Part shown: positions 41,240-53,544 of the stretch, piece by piece
Position numbering within the stretch: position 1 is the first letter of the stretch
How the letters are laid out: every line of letters starts with the position of its first letter
Origin: JALZHR01 sp036388475
Lineage (GTDB): Bacteria; Acidobacteriota; Blastocatellia; Pyrinomonadales; Pyrinomonadaceae
Length of the DNA: 64,000 nt
Assembly (NCBI GenBank): GCA_036388475.1
Contig: DASVRT010000053.1
Location: 62,001 to 126,000, forward strand
Direction: 5' to 3'
Program-made: the position numbers and the translations under genes
The notes under the pieces: model-generated
Database searches by the model: none
What the model saw: the letters and a program-made list of their open reading frames with translations, nothing else
Told to the model about the DNA's origin: nothing

Positions 41240-41926
41240 TTAGGAAATCCTATCTTTCAGCCACGTTTTTATATCCTCGCGCATCGGTTCGACGATTTCG
41301 TGCTTCGCGTTATAAAGCTTCGACTGGAAATTCGGCAGATACGAGGCGAGCTTTCCGGCAAAAGCTTTGTATTTTTCCAAAGGGTAAAACTCGTCGTCGT
41401 CGTTGTAGAGATAAAAAACGTCCGCTCTGGTCGGCTGGTATATTTCACTCGTCTCCAAATCACCGGGAATTCCGCCGGAAATCCCGATTACGCCGCGCGC
41501 AACATCGGGAAAAGTAAAAGCGAAACGAAAATTCAGCGCGCAGGCTTGCGAAAATCCGTAAAGATAAATTTTGTCCGGGTCGATCAAATCTTCGCCCGAC
41601 AATTTTTCGATAATTTCGAGCACGAAATTGTGATGCAGCGCGATGGATTCCTGCGCCTTGTAATCGGTCAGCCAGCCGAAACCGACTTTGTAGCCGCTAT
41701 CGGTCGGTCGAAAATGCTGGTGCGGCGCTTGCAGCGAAACAATCACGAAATCGTCCGGCGCGACGGCTCGCGCCTCGCGCATCATATAACGTTTGTGCGC
41801 GCCGTAGCCGTGCGCCGCGACGAGCAAAGGCGCGCGTTTTTCCGCCTTTTCGGGCACGAACAAATCGTAATAAAGATTGATTTCGGTTTTGATTGATAAA
41901 TCGCGCAGCAGATTTTCCTGACTCAT
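41240..41926 (-). CDS. phospholipase/carboxylesterase-type hydrolase
   Basis: The 228-residue protein is a cytosolic alpha/beta hydrolase: PLLVAAHGYGAHKRYM, the nucleophile in LYGFSQACALNFRFAF (G-F-S-Q-A), FYLYNDDDEFYPLEKY for the acid, and the His in NAKHEIVEPM. The GFSQ elbow is that of the PF02230 esterases. Substrate unknown. The stop codon abuts the 21-bp array. Confidence 0.85.
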   Translation of the reverse strand: MSQENLLRDLSIKTEINLYYDLFVPEKAEKRAPLLVAAHGYGAHKRYMMREARAVAPDDFVIVSLQAPHQHFRPTDSGYKVGFGWLTDYKAQESIALHHNFVLEIIEKLSGEDLIDPDKIYLYGFSQACALNFRFAFTFPDVARGVIGISGGIPGDLETSEIYQPTRADVFYLYNDDDEFYPLEKYKAFAGKLASYLPNFQSKLYNAKHEIVEPMREDIKTWLKDRIS

Positions 41927-41991
41927 ATTAAAAGTTTATCTCAAACAGAATAGACAGGATAGACCGGATTACACAAACAAAGAACGAAGAA

Positions 41992-42117
41992 AAATCGTCC
42001 GCCGGTGAACACAGCCGGACACGGCTAAGAAATAGATTTGAAATCCCGGTTTGAAACTTTAAATCGCCGCCTTCGCTTACTTATCTGTGTTAATCTGTGT
42101 TCATCTGTGGACGATTT
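41992..42117. repeat. inverted element with three tandem 10-mers
   Basis: Decamers ttatctgtgt, taatctgtgt and tcatctgtgg follow each other at 42081-42110. The left side holds aaatcgtcc at 41992-42000 and gtgaacacag at 42005-42014, complementary to ctgtgttcat and ggacgattt at the right end. It lies directly before the O-antigen ligase start. Confidence 0.65.
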
Positions 42118-42122
42118 CCCGT

Positions 42123-43778
42123 ATGCAAAAATTTCTAAGCTGGCTTGACGACATCGCACGAGTGAATCACGAAAACCGGCTTGCCAAGTGGCTTGAGCGC
42201 ACCGCCTTCGTTTTTCTGGTTTTGATGGTTTTGTCCGCGCCGCATTCGATTGCCGCGACCCAAACCTCCTGGATTCTGGGAATGCTGGCGTGGATAATTC
42301 GTCTTTTTCTCAAGCCGCGACCTGAATTTGTCCGCACGCCGCTCGACCTCGCGCTGTGGGCGTTTTTCGTTTGGTCGGCGCTGACCTGCGCTTTTTCCTA
42401 CGCGCCCGATATTTCCGTTAACCAGCTGCGCGGCGCGGCGCTTTTTCTGATTTTTTATTTTGTCATCAACAACGTAAGGTCGCGGCGCGCCGTTTATTTT
42501 CTGGCTTTCGCCCTGATTTTTTCCTGTATGGTCAACGTTTTTCTGACGCCGGTTGAAAGAATCATCGGGCGCGGCGTGGAAATTCACGGCATTCGAGCCG
42601 AGAGCGCGCTGGCAAAAGCCCTGCTTTACGAAGGCGACACGCTTTTGGAAGCCAACCGGAAAAAAATCAAAACGCCCGAAGATTTGGTTGCGGAAATCGA
42701 GCGCAACGAAACCACGAAAGTCAGATTTTATCGCCCGGATTTTTATTTCGCGGTTGACGTCAAGCGCGAAAACCTGCTCGGCGGCGGAACCGCGCTGGAA
42801 AAGCTCGGCATCGAAAGCTGGAAAAAAAGCCGTAACTGGCGCTCGACCGGATTTTACGGGCATTGGACGACATACGCCGAAGTTTTGCAGCTTATCGCCT
42901 CGCTCGTCTTCGGACTTTTAATCGCTTTAATCGGCAGAAACAAATTTTTCAACACAAAGGCGCAGAGAGAATTAGAACAGGATGAACAGGATAAAAAGAA
43001 AACTTTCCTGCTCCGTTACTCCCTTACTCTCCTGCTTTTCTTCTGTCTCGGCGGAATGCTTTTCGCGCTGCTTTTGACGGCGACGCGGGCTTCGCAGGCG
43101 GCTTTTCTCGTTTCGGCTTTCGTCGTGGTTTTGCTGAACGGGAATCGACGAATGATGCTGGCGCTGGCGGCGATTGTGGTGCCGCTCATCGTCGGCGGAT
43201 TAATTTTTTTACAGCAGAGCCGTAATGTCGGGTTTATCGACGAAAAAGACGATTCGACGCGTTGGCGACAGACCGTCTATCGCGAAGGATTCGATTTATG
43301 GACGCAGAATCCGCGCCATTTTCTGCTCGGCGTCGGGATGGATTCAATCAAGCGTTACGCGGGCGAGTGGCATCTGTTTGACGACGGCAGACTGCCGATG
43401 GGACATTTTCATTCCACGCCTTTGCAGCTGGTCGTCGAGCGCGGATTATTCGCGCTTCTGCTCTGGCTCTGGATTTTGCGGCTTTACGGAAAAATACTCC
43501 GGCGCGGGTTGAAAAGCCCGGATGCAGGACTTGAAATTTCAAATTTGAAATTTCAAACTCCGAATAATAAAGAATCAAATTCGGCATCCGGCATTTCGCA
43601 TTTCGTAATCGAAAAGGGAATTCTGCTCGGCAGTTTCGGCGGTCTGATTGGATTTTTTACGAGCGGGCTGGTGCATTATAATCTCGGCGACCAGGAAGTG
43701 GCGATGATTTTCTTTCTGTTGACGGGGCTGAGCGTAAGCTTGGTTAATGGAAAACGGGAAATGGCAAATGGAAAATAA
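42123..43778 (+). CDS. O-antigen ligase family membrane protein
   Basis: The ATG at 42123 is chosen; the upstream extension lies in a repeat. The 551 residues hold about eleven membrane helices with the Wzy_C-type block RVGDRQTV-like region TRWRQTVYREGFDLWTQNP and GVGMDSIKRYAGEWHLF, then MGHFHSTPLQLVVERGLFA. It joins polysaccharide chains to lipid or polymerises them at the inner membrane. Two oddities: a 45-residue segment near 175-220 (EGDTLLEANRKKIKTPEDLV) that looks PDZ-like, and a repeat-derived loop near 465-500 (LEISNLKFQ). Confidence 0.83.
   Translation: MQKFLSWLDDIARVNHENRLAKWLERTAFVFLVLMVLSAPHSIAATQTSWILGMLAWIIRLFLKPRPEFVRTPLDLALWAFFVWSALTCAFSYAPDISVNQLRGAALFLIFYFVINNVRSRRAVYFLAFALIFSCMVNVFLTPVERIIGRGVEIHGIRAESALAKALLYEGDTLLEANRKKIKTPEDLVAEIERNETTKVRFYRPDFYFAVDVKRENLLGGGTALEKLGIESWKKSRNWRSTGFYGHWTTYAEVLQLIASLVFGLLIALIGRNKFFNTKAQRELEQDEQDKKKTFLLRYSLTLLLFFCLGGMLFALLLTATRASQAAFLVSAFVVVLLNGNRRMMLALAAIVVPLIVGGLIFLQQSRNVGFIDEKDDSTRWRQTVYREGFDLWTQNPRHFLLGVGMDSIKRYAGEWHLFDDGRLPMGHFHSTPLQLVVERGLFALLLWLWILRLYGKILRRGLKSPDAGLEISNLKFQTPNNKESNSASGISHFVIEKGILLGSFGGLIGFFTSGLVHYNLGDQEVAMIFFLLTGLSVSLVNGKREMANGK
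43529..43612. repeat. period-7 repeat inside the O-antigen ligase gene
   Basis: The units are gaaattt, caaattt, gaaattt, caaactc, followed after a spacer by ggcattt, cgcattt, cgtaatc. It keeps the frame and encodes LEISNLKFQ and ISHFVIE. The left arm pairs loosely with itself. Confidence 0.75.
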
Positions 43779-43811
43779 AGAAAGCAAATTCATTTTGAAT
43801 CTTGAATTTAT

Positions 43812-46800
43812 TTAACTTGCTTTATCCATTTGATAGCGTCCTAATTTGAGATAAAGTCCGCGGCGCGTCAGACCTAATTCTCGCGCTACTCGTGAAATAT
43901 TGTTGTTGTGGCGGCGCATCGCCTCGCGAATCATTCGTTTTTCGAGTTCCGAGACGGCTTCTTCGAGCGTTCCGCCGTTGTTGGCGATATTGAATGAAGG
44001 CGCATTGAACGAGCTGATCGACGCGATGTTGCTGCCCGCCGCCGCAAAAGACGGAATCGGGACGGCGCTGCGTTTCAGGTCGTGCGAAAGATGTTCGGGC
44101 GTAATCGTCTCGCCGTCGACGGCGCGGGCGACGATGCGCTGAACCTCGTTGCAAAGCTGGCGCACGTTGCCTTCCCATTCGCAGACCATCAGCAAATCCA
44201 TCGTCTGCGGCGTCATATTCAAATCGCGTTTGCCGAAACGCGCCGAATACTGGTTGAGATAATAATTGACAATCGGCGGAATTTCCGAGCGTCGCTCACG
44301 CAGCGGCGGCACGCGCAGGCGAATCACGTTCAGGCGATAATATAAATCTTCGCGGAAACTGCCGTCGGCGACTTTTTCTTCCAGCGGCATATTCGTCGCC
44401 GCAATCACGCGGACGTCCACTTTTATCGGCGCTTTTTCGCCGAGCGGCTGAATTTCGCCTTCCTGCAAAAAGCGCAGCAGCTTCGGCTGGACTTCCAGAG
44501 GCAAATCGCCGATTTCATCCAGAAAAAGCGTTCCGCCGTTTGCCGAGCGAATGACGCCGACCGAATCGTTGACCGCGCCGGTAAACGCGCCTTTGCGATA
44601 GCCGAACAAGTGACCTTCCGCCAGTTCTTTCGGTACGGCGGTGCAGTTAAACGGCACGAAAACTTTGTCCTTGCGGTTCGATAGCGTGTGAATCGCGCGC
44701 GAAACAAGCTCTTTGCCAGTGCCCGATTCGCCCGTCACCAAAACCGTCACGTCGGACGAGCGGATTTTATAAACTTCTTCGACCAGGGACGTCATCGCCG
44801 GGCTGGAATGAATAAAGCCCTGCATCAGGCTCTGCGAAGTGAACGGGCTGACTTCGTGTTCGGTCTGCTGCACCTTGTCTTTCTCGCGCAGAGCGCAAAC
44901 GTCCATTCCGAGCTCGACCACTCTAAGAAGCGGCTGCAATAAACTGCCGTCCAGCAGATTCGCGCTCGAACGCGGGTAAATCATCAGCATCGCGGGCGCG
45001 GCGCTCGGCGCGCGAAGCGGAAAAATGCTCAGGTTTTTCGTTTTGGCAAAATGTTCGAGGTTGCCGCTCGAATGCGCCTGCTGCGCTTTGGCGACCAGCT
45101 CCATGCTTTCGGCTGAGGTAAAGCCCTGCATGATAAACGGGTAGAAATTTTTCTGCTCTTTCGATTCGGCAATCAGGAGACGTTTGGCTTTGCTTTCCTG
45201 CTGGAGAATGGCGACCAGCTCGCGGAAAAGAAGCTCGCGCGAGGCGACCGCTTCCGCCAGCCGGAGCATCAGCAATTGCGAGCTGGCGGAATGCTCGCGT
45301 CTTTTCACCGGCTCGACCGCGTTCAGATGTTCCAGCGCGTCTTTCGCTTCGGCGAGGACGGGACGCGTTTCGAGCCGCTCGAAAATCTCGATTGCCGATT
45401 TCAGATATTTTTCGGCGCGTTCCGGCTCGCTGTCCAGAATCGTTTTGCCGATTTCCATCTGCGCCAGCGCCGTGTGATACAAATCTTCCGCCGTTTCAAA
45501 AATCGAAAGGCTGCGGTTGAAATGATGCAGCGCGATTTCGCTGTTTTGAGTTTTCAGCGCCATCAGTCCGCGGATGCGCTGGATATTGCCGAGCACGAAA
45601 AAATCAGCCGTCGGGTCGGTCATTTCAATCGCTTCAATCTGTCTTTCGCATTCCGGCAAATCTCCGCTTTCAAAATACGCTTCGGCTAAAACCAAACGGG
45701 CGAGATTGCCGACCTGCCCGTCGCCGATGTTTTCGCACCGCTCAATCGTTTCCCGCGCTTTCGCAATCGCTTCGTTCAGTTTGCCTTGCAGCAGCAGGCA
45801 GCGCGCCAGGTTTCTGAGCGCCTGAATCGCATACCATTCGAATTTGCGTTCTTCCGCCAGCGCCACGCCCTGTTCGAGCCACGTCTGCGCCTGCGTGTAA
45901 TCGCCGCGCAGCATTTTCAGCTCGCCGAGCGAATCGAGAATTCCGGCAATGTGTCGATGATTCGTTTCAAAAGCCAGCTCCAGCGCTTGTCTGAAAACTT
46001 CTTCGGCTTTCGTCCACGCGCCGAGCAGCATCAGGTTGATGCCGAGATTGTTGTAAGCGGCGGTCGATTGAACTTTATGCTCGGTCTGCTCGAAAAAGCT
46101 GATGGATTTTTCCAGGCAGCTGATGCCTTCCTGCGCGCGGCGCAGAAACCAGAGCGCGCCCGACATATCCGAATAAATTTTGCCGAGCAGAAACGGAGCC
46201 GAGCGCGAGCCGATGATTTTGATTGCCTGATTGTAAAATTCCAGCGATTTTTCGCTGTTGCCGTTCTGCTGCATCGAGACGGCGATTAAATGATAGCTTT
46301 CCGCCATCCCGCGCCAATCGCCGTTTTCACGAAAATATTTCAGAGCCTTTTCGGCATTGTCGCGCGCAATCGGAAATTCGTTCAGCTTGCGGTAGACGCG
46401 CGCCAGCGCCGTGTAAATGCCGCCGAAAAGATGGCGCAGGTCGCCCGTTTCGGCTTCTTCGAGCGTTGATTTTAAAAGCGCGACCGCTTTCGGATAATCG
46501 CCCGCGTTGTTATAGGCGACGGCAATCTGCGTAATCAGCGAGATTCTGGTTTCGAATTCGAGGCGGCTGAGCACGCTTTCGTCTTCAAACTGCCGGAGCG
46601 CGGCGAGCGCTTCCGGATAGCGTCCCTGCGTTTCGTAAACAAAGGACAACTGCGAATAAAGTCGAATTTTTTCGCTGAGCTTGAGCGAATAGGCGCGCAG
46701 AGTTTCGTCGATAATCTTTTCCGCCGCGCTCGACAGTCCGTTATCCAGCTTCAGTTGGATTTCCCTGAAAACTTCGGCGAGTTTTTCGTTGGTCATCAAT

Positions 46801-46898
46801 TTTAAGCCTTTAGGCGAGCGGTCGAATATCCCGGCTCCGAATATAGAAGCATTTTCCGACTGCGGGCGCTCGTTGGCTGAAAATAAATCTTTTCTCAT
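43812..46898 (-). CDS. sigma-54-dependent activator with N-terminal TPR domain
   Basis: The 1028 residues begin with TPR repeats over about 35-530 (LSFVYETQGRYPEALAALRQ, AVAYNNAGDYPKAVALLKS), then a GAF-like region near 545-670. The AAA+ domain follows: Walker A GESGTGKELVSRAI, the sigma-54 loop YRKGAFTGAVND, Walker B LFLDEIGDLPLEVQ and arginine finger blocks. A Fis-type HTH ends it (NNISRVARELGLTRRGLYLK). No receiver domain is present, so TPR or GAF binding likely controls it. A start at 46796 (MTNEKLAEV) is an alternative; neither has a clear ribosome site. Confidence 0.93.
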   Translation of the reverse strand: MRKDLFSANERPQSENASIFGAGIFDRSPKGLKLMTNEKLAEVFREIQLKLDNGLSSAAEKIIDETLRAYSLKLSEKIRLYSQLSFVYETQGRYPEALAALRQFEDESVLSRLEFETRISLITQIAVAYNNAGDYPKAVALLKSTLEEAETGDLRHLFGGIYTALARVYRKLNEFPIARDNAEKALKYFRENGDWRGMAESYHLIAVSMQQNGNSEKSLEFYNQAIKIIGSRSAPFLLGKIYSDMSGALWFLRRAQEGISCLEKSISFFEQTEHKVQSTAAYNNLGINLMLLGAWTKAEEVFRQALELAFETNHRHIAGILDSLGELKMLRGDYTQAQTWLEQGVALAEERKFEWYAIQALRNLARCLLLQGKLNEAIAKARETIERCENIGDGQVGNLARLVLAEAYFESGDLPECERQIEAIEMTDPTADFFVLGNIQRIRGLMALKTQNSEIALHHFNRSLSIFETAEDLYHTALAQMEIGKTILDSEPERAEKYLKSAIEIFERLETRPVLAEAKDALEHLNAVEPVKRREHSASSQLLMLRLAEAVASRELLFRELVAILQQESKAKRLLIAESKEQKNFYPFIMQGFTSAESMELVAKAQQAHSSGNLEHFAKTKNLSIFPLRAPSAAPAMLMIYPRSSANLLDGSLLQPLLRVVELGMDVCALREKDKVQQTEHEVSPFTSQSLMQGFIHSSPAMTSLVEEVYKIRSSDVTVLVTGESGTGKELVSRAIHTLSNRKDKVFVPFNCTAVPKELAEGHLFGYRKGAFTGAVNDSVGVIRSANGGTLFLDEIGDLPLEVQPKLLRFLQEGEIQPLGEKAPIKVDVRVIAATNMPLEEKVADGSFREDLYYRLNVIRLRVPPLRERRSEIPPIVNYYLNQYSARFGKRDLNMTPQTMDLLMVCEWEGNVRQLCNEVQRIVARAVDGETITPEHLSHDLKRSAVPIPSFAAAGSNIASISSFNAPSFNIANNGGTLEEAVSELEKRMIREAMRRHNNNISRVARELGLTRRGLYLKLGRYQMDKAS

Positions 46899-47109
46899 TT
46901 CGCGGTAAAATCTACATACTTTTAATTAGGGCTGTTTTTCAGTAATGCATTATAAAAAATTTCAAACCGCGAGCTACAGGCGACGGAAAAAAGAAAACCG
47001 TATTTTCTGCGAATTTACCAGAGTTTTCGCGCTTCGTCCATTAATTTTTTACGCGGCAGATAAATGCTGGACTTGAATTCGTTAAATATGACATTCTTTT
47101 AACAAATTT

Positions 47110-49779
<2,670 letters not shown>

Positions 49780-49794
49780 GCGACAAGGGTTTTT

Positions 49795-51471
49795 ATGAAG
49801 GGTTCAATTTTCGGATTTGCATTCGTCCTCATTCTGGTTTTCTCCGCGCAGGCTTTCGCGCAGGGAAGATGTTTTACCGAAGAAGAAGCGAAAAAAATCG
49901 CCGATTCCATCAACGCGGCGCAAAAGGCGTCGGAAAATAAAAAGGTGCGCGAAGAACTGCTGAAAATGCACGCGGCGCGCGGCGAGCTGAATCTGAAAGC
50001 CGTCGAGAACGGCGAGAAAAATCCGAAGCTAATCGCCGAAGCCAATCAAATGGGCGAAACTCAACTCGTTCGATTGTGTCAAATCGTGAAGGAAAACGGC
50101 TGGCTGACGAATGAAATGGTCGGCGAAGATGCCGTCGCGGCGGCTTTATCCGTGGTCAGAAACAACAAGGCGTTCGAACTGCAAAAAGAATTTTTTCCGG
50201 TTCTCGCGGCGGCGGCGGAAAAAGGTTTGGTTTCGAAAGCCAATTTAGCGTGGCTGATTGACAGCATTCGGCTCGGCGGCGGTCAGCCGCAGATATTCGG
50301 AACGCAGAGTCACGTTAAAAACGAGATGATTTATCTGTATCCGATTTTAAACGAGGAAAGGCTCGACCGATGGCGCGCGCTATACGATTTGCCGCCGTTC
50401 GCGGCTTTTATCAAGGAATTGGAAGTCCGCTTCCAGTCGGTGGTTATCAAATCGCCGCGCCTGCCCGTTGCGCCGGTTTTAAAGCAGCCGACGAAGAAGA
50501 GCGAGACTTCCGCGCTCGGCTTGGAAGATGACGAAAACGAGGTCGTTAAAGTCGAGACGCAACTGGTGAATATGAACGCCCGCGTTTTGAACGAAGATTT
50601 GTCGAGCGCGGTAAACTTGAATTTGAAGAAAGAGGATTTTGCGGTTTTGGAAGACGGAAAGGAACAGGAAATCGCGTTTTTTTCGACTACCGACAAGCCT
50701 TTCGATTTGGTTTTACTGCTCGACCTTTCCGGCTCGGTCAAAGGAAAATTGGATTTGATAATCGAATCGGCGCAGCGTTTCGTGCAGGCGGCGCGCCCGT
50801 CAGACCGCGTCGGAGTCGTGATTTTTACGCACGAGGCGAAAGTCGTGGCGGATTTGACGACGGATAAAAAAATTCTGCTGGAAAAGATTAAAGGAATAAA
50901 AGCGCAGGGCGGCTCGAAGGTCTGGGACGGGCTGAAGTTTACTTACGATAATATTATTAAAACGCAGAGCGCCGGTCGACGCAGCGCCATCGTTTTTATG
51001 ACCGACGGCGTGGACAATTCGCTGCTTCAGGACGTTCAGCGTTGGATGCGGCGAAACTCGCCCGACCCGGTGACGGGCAACCTCAACGCTTTAAACCCGG
51101 CGACCGCGCCTTCGGAAACGACTTTTACCGAGCTGCTGGAAATTGTCAGGCAGAACGAAACGACCATTTTCCCGATTTATCTGGATGCCGAAAATCCAGA
51201 CCTCGATTGGTATAAAAAAGCTGTTCGGCAGGGACGCAGAAGTCTGGAAATGCTCGGCGAAGAAACCGGCGGGCAAAATTATTACGCCAAAAAAATCAAT
51301 GATTTAAACGGGATTTACGAAAAAATAATCGACGATTTGAGCCGCGTTTACAGCCTCGGCTACGAGTCGAAAAACGAAACGCGCGGCGGCGAATGGCGCA
51401 GCCTGACGGTAAAAATTAAAAACCAGCCGAAATTAGTCGTCCGCACCAAGCGCGGTTATTACGCAAAATAG
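49795..51471 (+). CDS. VWFA-related protein, exported
   Basis: A signal peptide (FGFAFVLILVFSAQAFAQ) leads to a helical region, then VQLVNMNARVLNED-type strands with KKEDFAVLEDGKEQEIAFFS, the marker of VWFA-related proteins common in Acidobacteriota. The von Willebrand factor A domain follows with the metal motif LLLDLSGSVKGK (DxSxS), RVGVVIFTHEAKV and VFMTDGVDNSLL. It binds proteins outside the cytoplasm. The gene starts 15 bases after the glucosidase stop and is probably co-transcribed with it. Confidence 0.85.
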   Translation: MKGSIFGFAFVLILVFSAQAFAQGRCFTEEEAKKIADSINAAQKASENKKVREELLKMHAARGELNLKAVENGEKNPKLIAEANQMGETQLVRLCQIVKENGWLTNEMVGEDAVAAALSVVRNNKAFELQKEFFPVLAAAAEKGLVSKANLAWLIDSIRLGGGQPQIFGTQSHVKNEMIYLYPILNEERLDRWRALYDLPPFAAFIKELEVRFQSVVIKSPRLPVAPVLKQPTKKSETSALGLEDDENEVVKVETQLVNMNARVLNEDLSSAVNLNLKKEDFAVLEDGKEQEIAFFSTTDKPFDLVLLLDLSGSVKGKLDLIIESAQRFVQAARPSDRVGVVIFTHEAKVVADLTTDKKILLEKIKGIKAQGGSKVWDGLKFTYDNIIKTQSAGRRSAIVFMTDGVDNSLLQDVQRWMRRNSPDPVTGNLNALNPATAPSETTFTELLEIVRQNETTIFPIYLDAENPDLDWYKKAVRQGRRSLEMLGEETGGQNYYAKKINDLNGIYEKIIDDLSRVYSLGYESKNETRGGEWRSLTVKIKNQPKLVVRTKRGYYAK

Positions 51472-51494
51472 AGATAAAAGGTAAACTGGAAGCT

Positions 51495-52607
51495 ATGAAA
51501 GCAATAGCCGTGACGCCGAAACAAAAGGGCAGCGTGCGTCTGGTCGAAATGGACGCGCCGAAAACCACCGACATTCCGAACGGGCGCGGCGTGCTGGTCG
51601 AAGTTTTGCGTGTCGGCGCGTGCGGAACCGACCGCGAAATCAATAATGCCGAATACGGCATCGCGCCCGAAGGCTTCGATTTTCTCGTGCTCGGTCACGA
51701 AAATTTCGGGCGCGTCGTCGAAACGGGCGAAAACGTCAAGGAATTGAGCAAAGGCGATTACGTCGTCGCGACCGTCCGGCGTCCGGGAAAAAGTTTTTAC
51801 GATTCAATCGGCGAGCAGGATTTTACGACCGACGACGAATATTTCGAGCGCGGCATTTCGCGGCTGCACGGGTTTATGGCGGAATTTTACGCCGAAAGCG
51901 CGGATTTTCTCATCAAAATTCCGCCCGCCGTTCGCGATATTGCGGTTCTTTTAGAGCCGCTTTCGATTATCGAAAAAGGCTTGAAACAGGCTTCCGACAT
52001 TCAGGAGCGCTTGAAAATCTGGCGACCGAAAACCGCCGCCGTTTTGGGGACGGGCAGCGTCGGGCTTTTGACCGTGATGGCGCTGCGCCTGCGCGGTTAC
52101 GAGGTTCACGGCTTCGGCAAACAAACGCGCGAAGGTTATTTGAATGCCGAGCTTTGCGCCCGCCTCGGCGCGACTTACGATTCGACCGACGAAATTTCCG
52201 TCGTCGATTCGGTGAAAAAATACGGCGAATACGATTTGATTTTTGAATGCACCGGGTTTTCGCCGATTGTCTTTGACGCGATGCAGAGCCTGAATCAAAA
52301 CGGCGTTCTGATTTTATCTTCGGTCACGGGCGGCGACCGGACGGCGGAAGTTCCGGCGGACAAAATCAATCAAAGCTTCGTGCTCGGAAACCGCGTGATG
52401 TTCGGCACGGTCAATGCCAACCGCGAGCATTTCGAGCTGGGCGTCAAAGATTTGGCGCTCGCCGAAGCGATGTATGCCGGCTGGTTGGGGCGTATGCTGA
52501 CGCATCCGGTCAAAGGCTTGGAAAACTACGCGCGGGTTTTCGACATCTTAAATAACGCGGGCGCTTATAAAGCGATTAAGACTTATTTCGAGGTCGGAGA
52601 GATTTAA
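51495..52607 (+). CDS. glucose 1-dehydrogenase, MDR type
   Basis: The 370 residues begin MKAIAVTPKQKGSVRLVEMD and have GACGTDREINNAEYGIAPEG, then FLVLGHENFGRVVETG: the layout of the archaeal-type glucose/aldose dehydrogenase. The Rossmann loop is VLGTGSVGLLTVMALRLRGY. YAESADFLIKIPPAVRDIAV and FVLGNRVMFGTVNANREHFE also fit. It oxidises glucose or a similar aldose with NAD(P)+. With the glucosidase two genes upstream it could take released glucose. The structural-zinc cysteines are few, as in this subfamily. Confidence 0.87.
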   Translation: MKAIAVTPKQKGSVRLVEMDAPKTTDIPNGRGVLVEVLRVGACGTDREINNAEYGIAPEGFDFLVLGHENFGRVVETGENVKELSKGDYVVATVRRPGKSFYDSIGEQDFTTDDEYFERGISRLHGFMAEFYAESADFLIKIPPAVRDIAVLLEPLSIIEKGLKQASDIQERLKIWRPKTAAVLGTGSVGLLTVMALRLRGYEVHGFGKQTREGYLNAELCARLGATYDSTDEISVVDSVKKYGEYDLIFECTGFSPIVFDAMQSLNQNGVLILSSVTGGDRTAEVPADKINQSFVLGNRVMFGTVNANREHFELGVKDLALAEAMYAGWLGRMLTHPVKGLENYARVFDILNNAGAYKAIKTYFEVGEI

Positions 52608-52701
52608 GTGGAGAGAAAGGGAATAAGTGAATAAGTGTTTAGGTGAATAAGTGTTTATATTTCGTTTACCTCAAACACCTAAACATCTATTCCCTTTCTC
52701 A
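52608..52701. repeat. inverted repeat after glucose dehydrogenase
   Basis: The left arm has gtggagagaaagggaat and tandem copies of gaataagt/gtttaggt. The right arm has acctcaaacacctaaac and attccctttctcac. It starts at the base after the stop codon and separates the gene from clpS. Confidence 0.75.
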
Positions 52702-52748
52702 CTAATTTCCCTCTGTATTCTCCGTGCGCTCTGTGGCAAAATTATCTT

Positions 52749-53060
52749 ATGCCGAATGTTCCCGATTTTGACGCCGATGTTTTAACCGAGAGCGAGACAA
52801 AGCTGGAAAAGCCGCCTCTTTACAAAGTCGTTTTGCACAACGACGATTTTACGACGATGGATTTTGTCGTTTATGTCTTGCGGACGATTTTTCATCGCTC
52901 GGATATGGAAGCTTTTACGATTATGTTCAAGGTTCATACGGAAGGCATCGGCGTGGCGGGCGTTTACACCTACGAGATCGCCACGATGAAAGCCGAAAAA
53001 GCGATAAATCTGGCGCGCGCGAACGAATACCCGCTGCTGTGTACGGTGGAGGAAGAATAG
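52749..53060 (+). CDS. clpS: ATP-dependent Clp protease adaptor
   Basis: The 103-residue protein has YKVVLHNDDFTTMDFVVYVL with the N-degron pocket residues DD and T, then VHTEGIGVAGVYTYEIATMK and the ending AREYPLL-like NEYPLLCTVEEE. ClpS binds proteins with N-end-rule residues and hands them to ClpA. ClpA lies two genes downstream; a pentapeptide-repeat gene lies between them with gaps of 5 bases each. Confidence 0.94.
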   Translation: MPNVPDFDADVLTESETKLEKPPLYKVVLHNDDFTTMDFVVYVLRTIFHRSDMEAFTIMFKVHTEGIGVAGVYTYEIATMKAEKAINLARANEYPLLCTVEEE

Positions 53061-53065
53061 TTTTT

Positions 53066-53539
53066 ATGAAAATCATAGAAATTGAAAATCTCGACCGAGA
53101 AGTGATTTTCAGCTATGACGAAGAGGATGAAAAATGGATTGGGGGCGATTACGATTTTTCCGGCGTCAATCTGGAAAGGGCAAATTTGGAAGGAATCGTC
53201 TGGCAGCTGATTTCTCTGCGCGGCGCAAATTTAAAAGAAGCGGATTGCTATTGGGCGATATTACGCGGCTCGGATTTAAGCCGCTCGGATTGTGAAAGCG
53301 CGGAATTTACGGGCGCAGATTTGAAGGAAGTGAATTTCACCGGAGCAAACCTGAAGAATGCCCGTTTTACAAAAAATAATCTTGGCATTTCAACCAATGT
53401 CAGCGGCGCAAATTTTACCGGCGCGGTTTTGGACGGCGCAAAATTTGAACAGACGTTTTACAATGCGCGGACGATTTTTCCGGAAAATTTTAACCCGGAA
53501 AAAAACGGCTTGGTTCGCATCAAAACTCCGATAGAATAG
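53066..53539 (+). CDS. pentapeptide-repeat protein in the clp operon
   Basis: The ATG at 53066 gives 157 residues; GGAGGAAG at the end of clpS serves as ribosome site. From about residue 30 the chain shows A(D/N)Lxx-type pentapeptides: VNLERANLEGIVWQL, GANLKEADCYW, GSDLSRSDCES, GADLKEVNFT, GANLKNARFT. These form a right-handed quadrilateral beta-helix. Cytosolic, no signal. Such proteins bind DNA gyrase or act as scaffolds. It lies between clpS and clpA, so a link to substrate delivery is possible but unproven. Confidence 0.82.
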   Translation: MKIIEIENLDREVIFSYDEEDEKWIGGDYDFSGVNLERANLEGIVWQLISLRGANLKEADCYWAILRGSDLSRSDCESAEFTGADLKEVNFTGANLKNARFTKNNLGISTNVSGANFTGAVLDGAKFEQTFYNARTIFPENFNPEKNGLVRIKTPIE

Positions 53540-53544
53540 AATTT

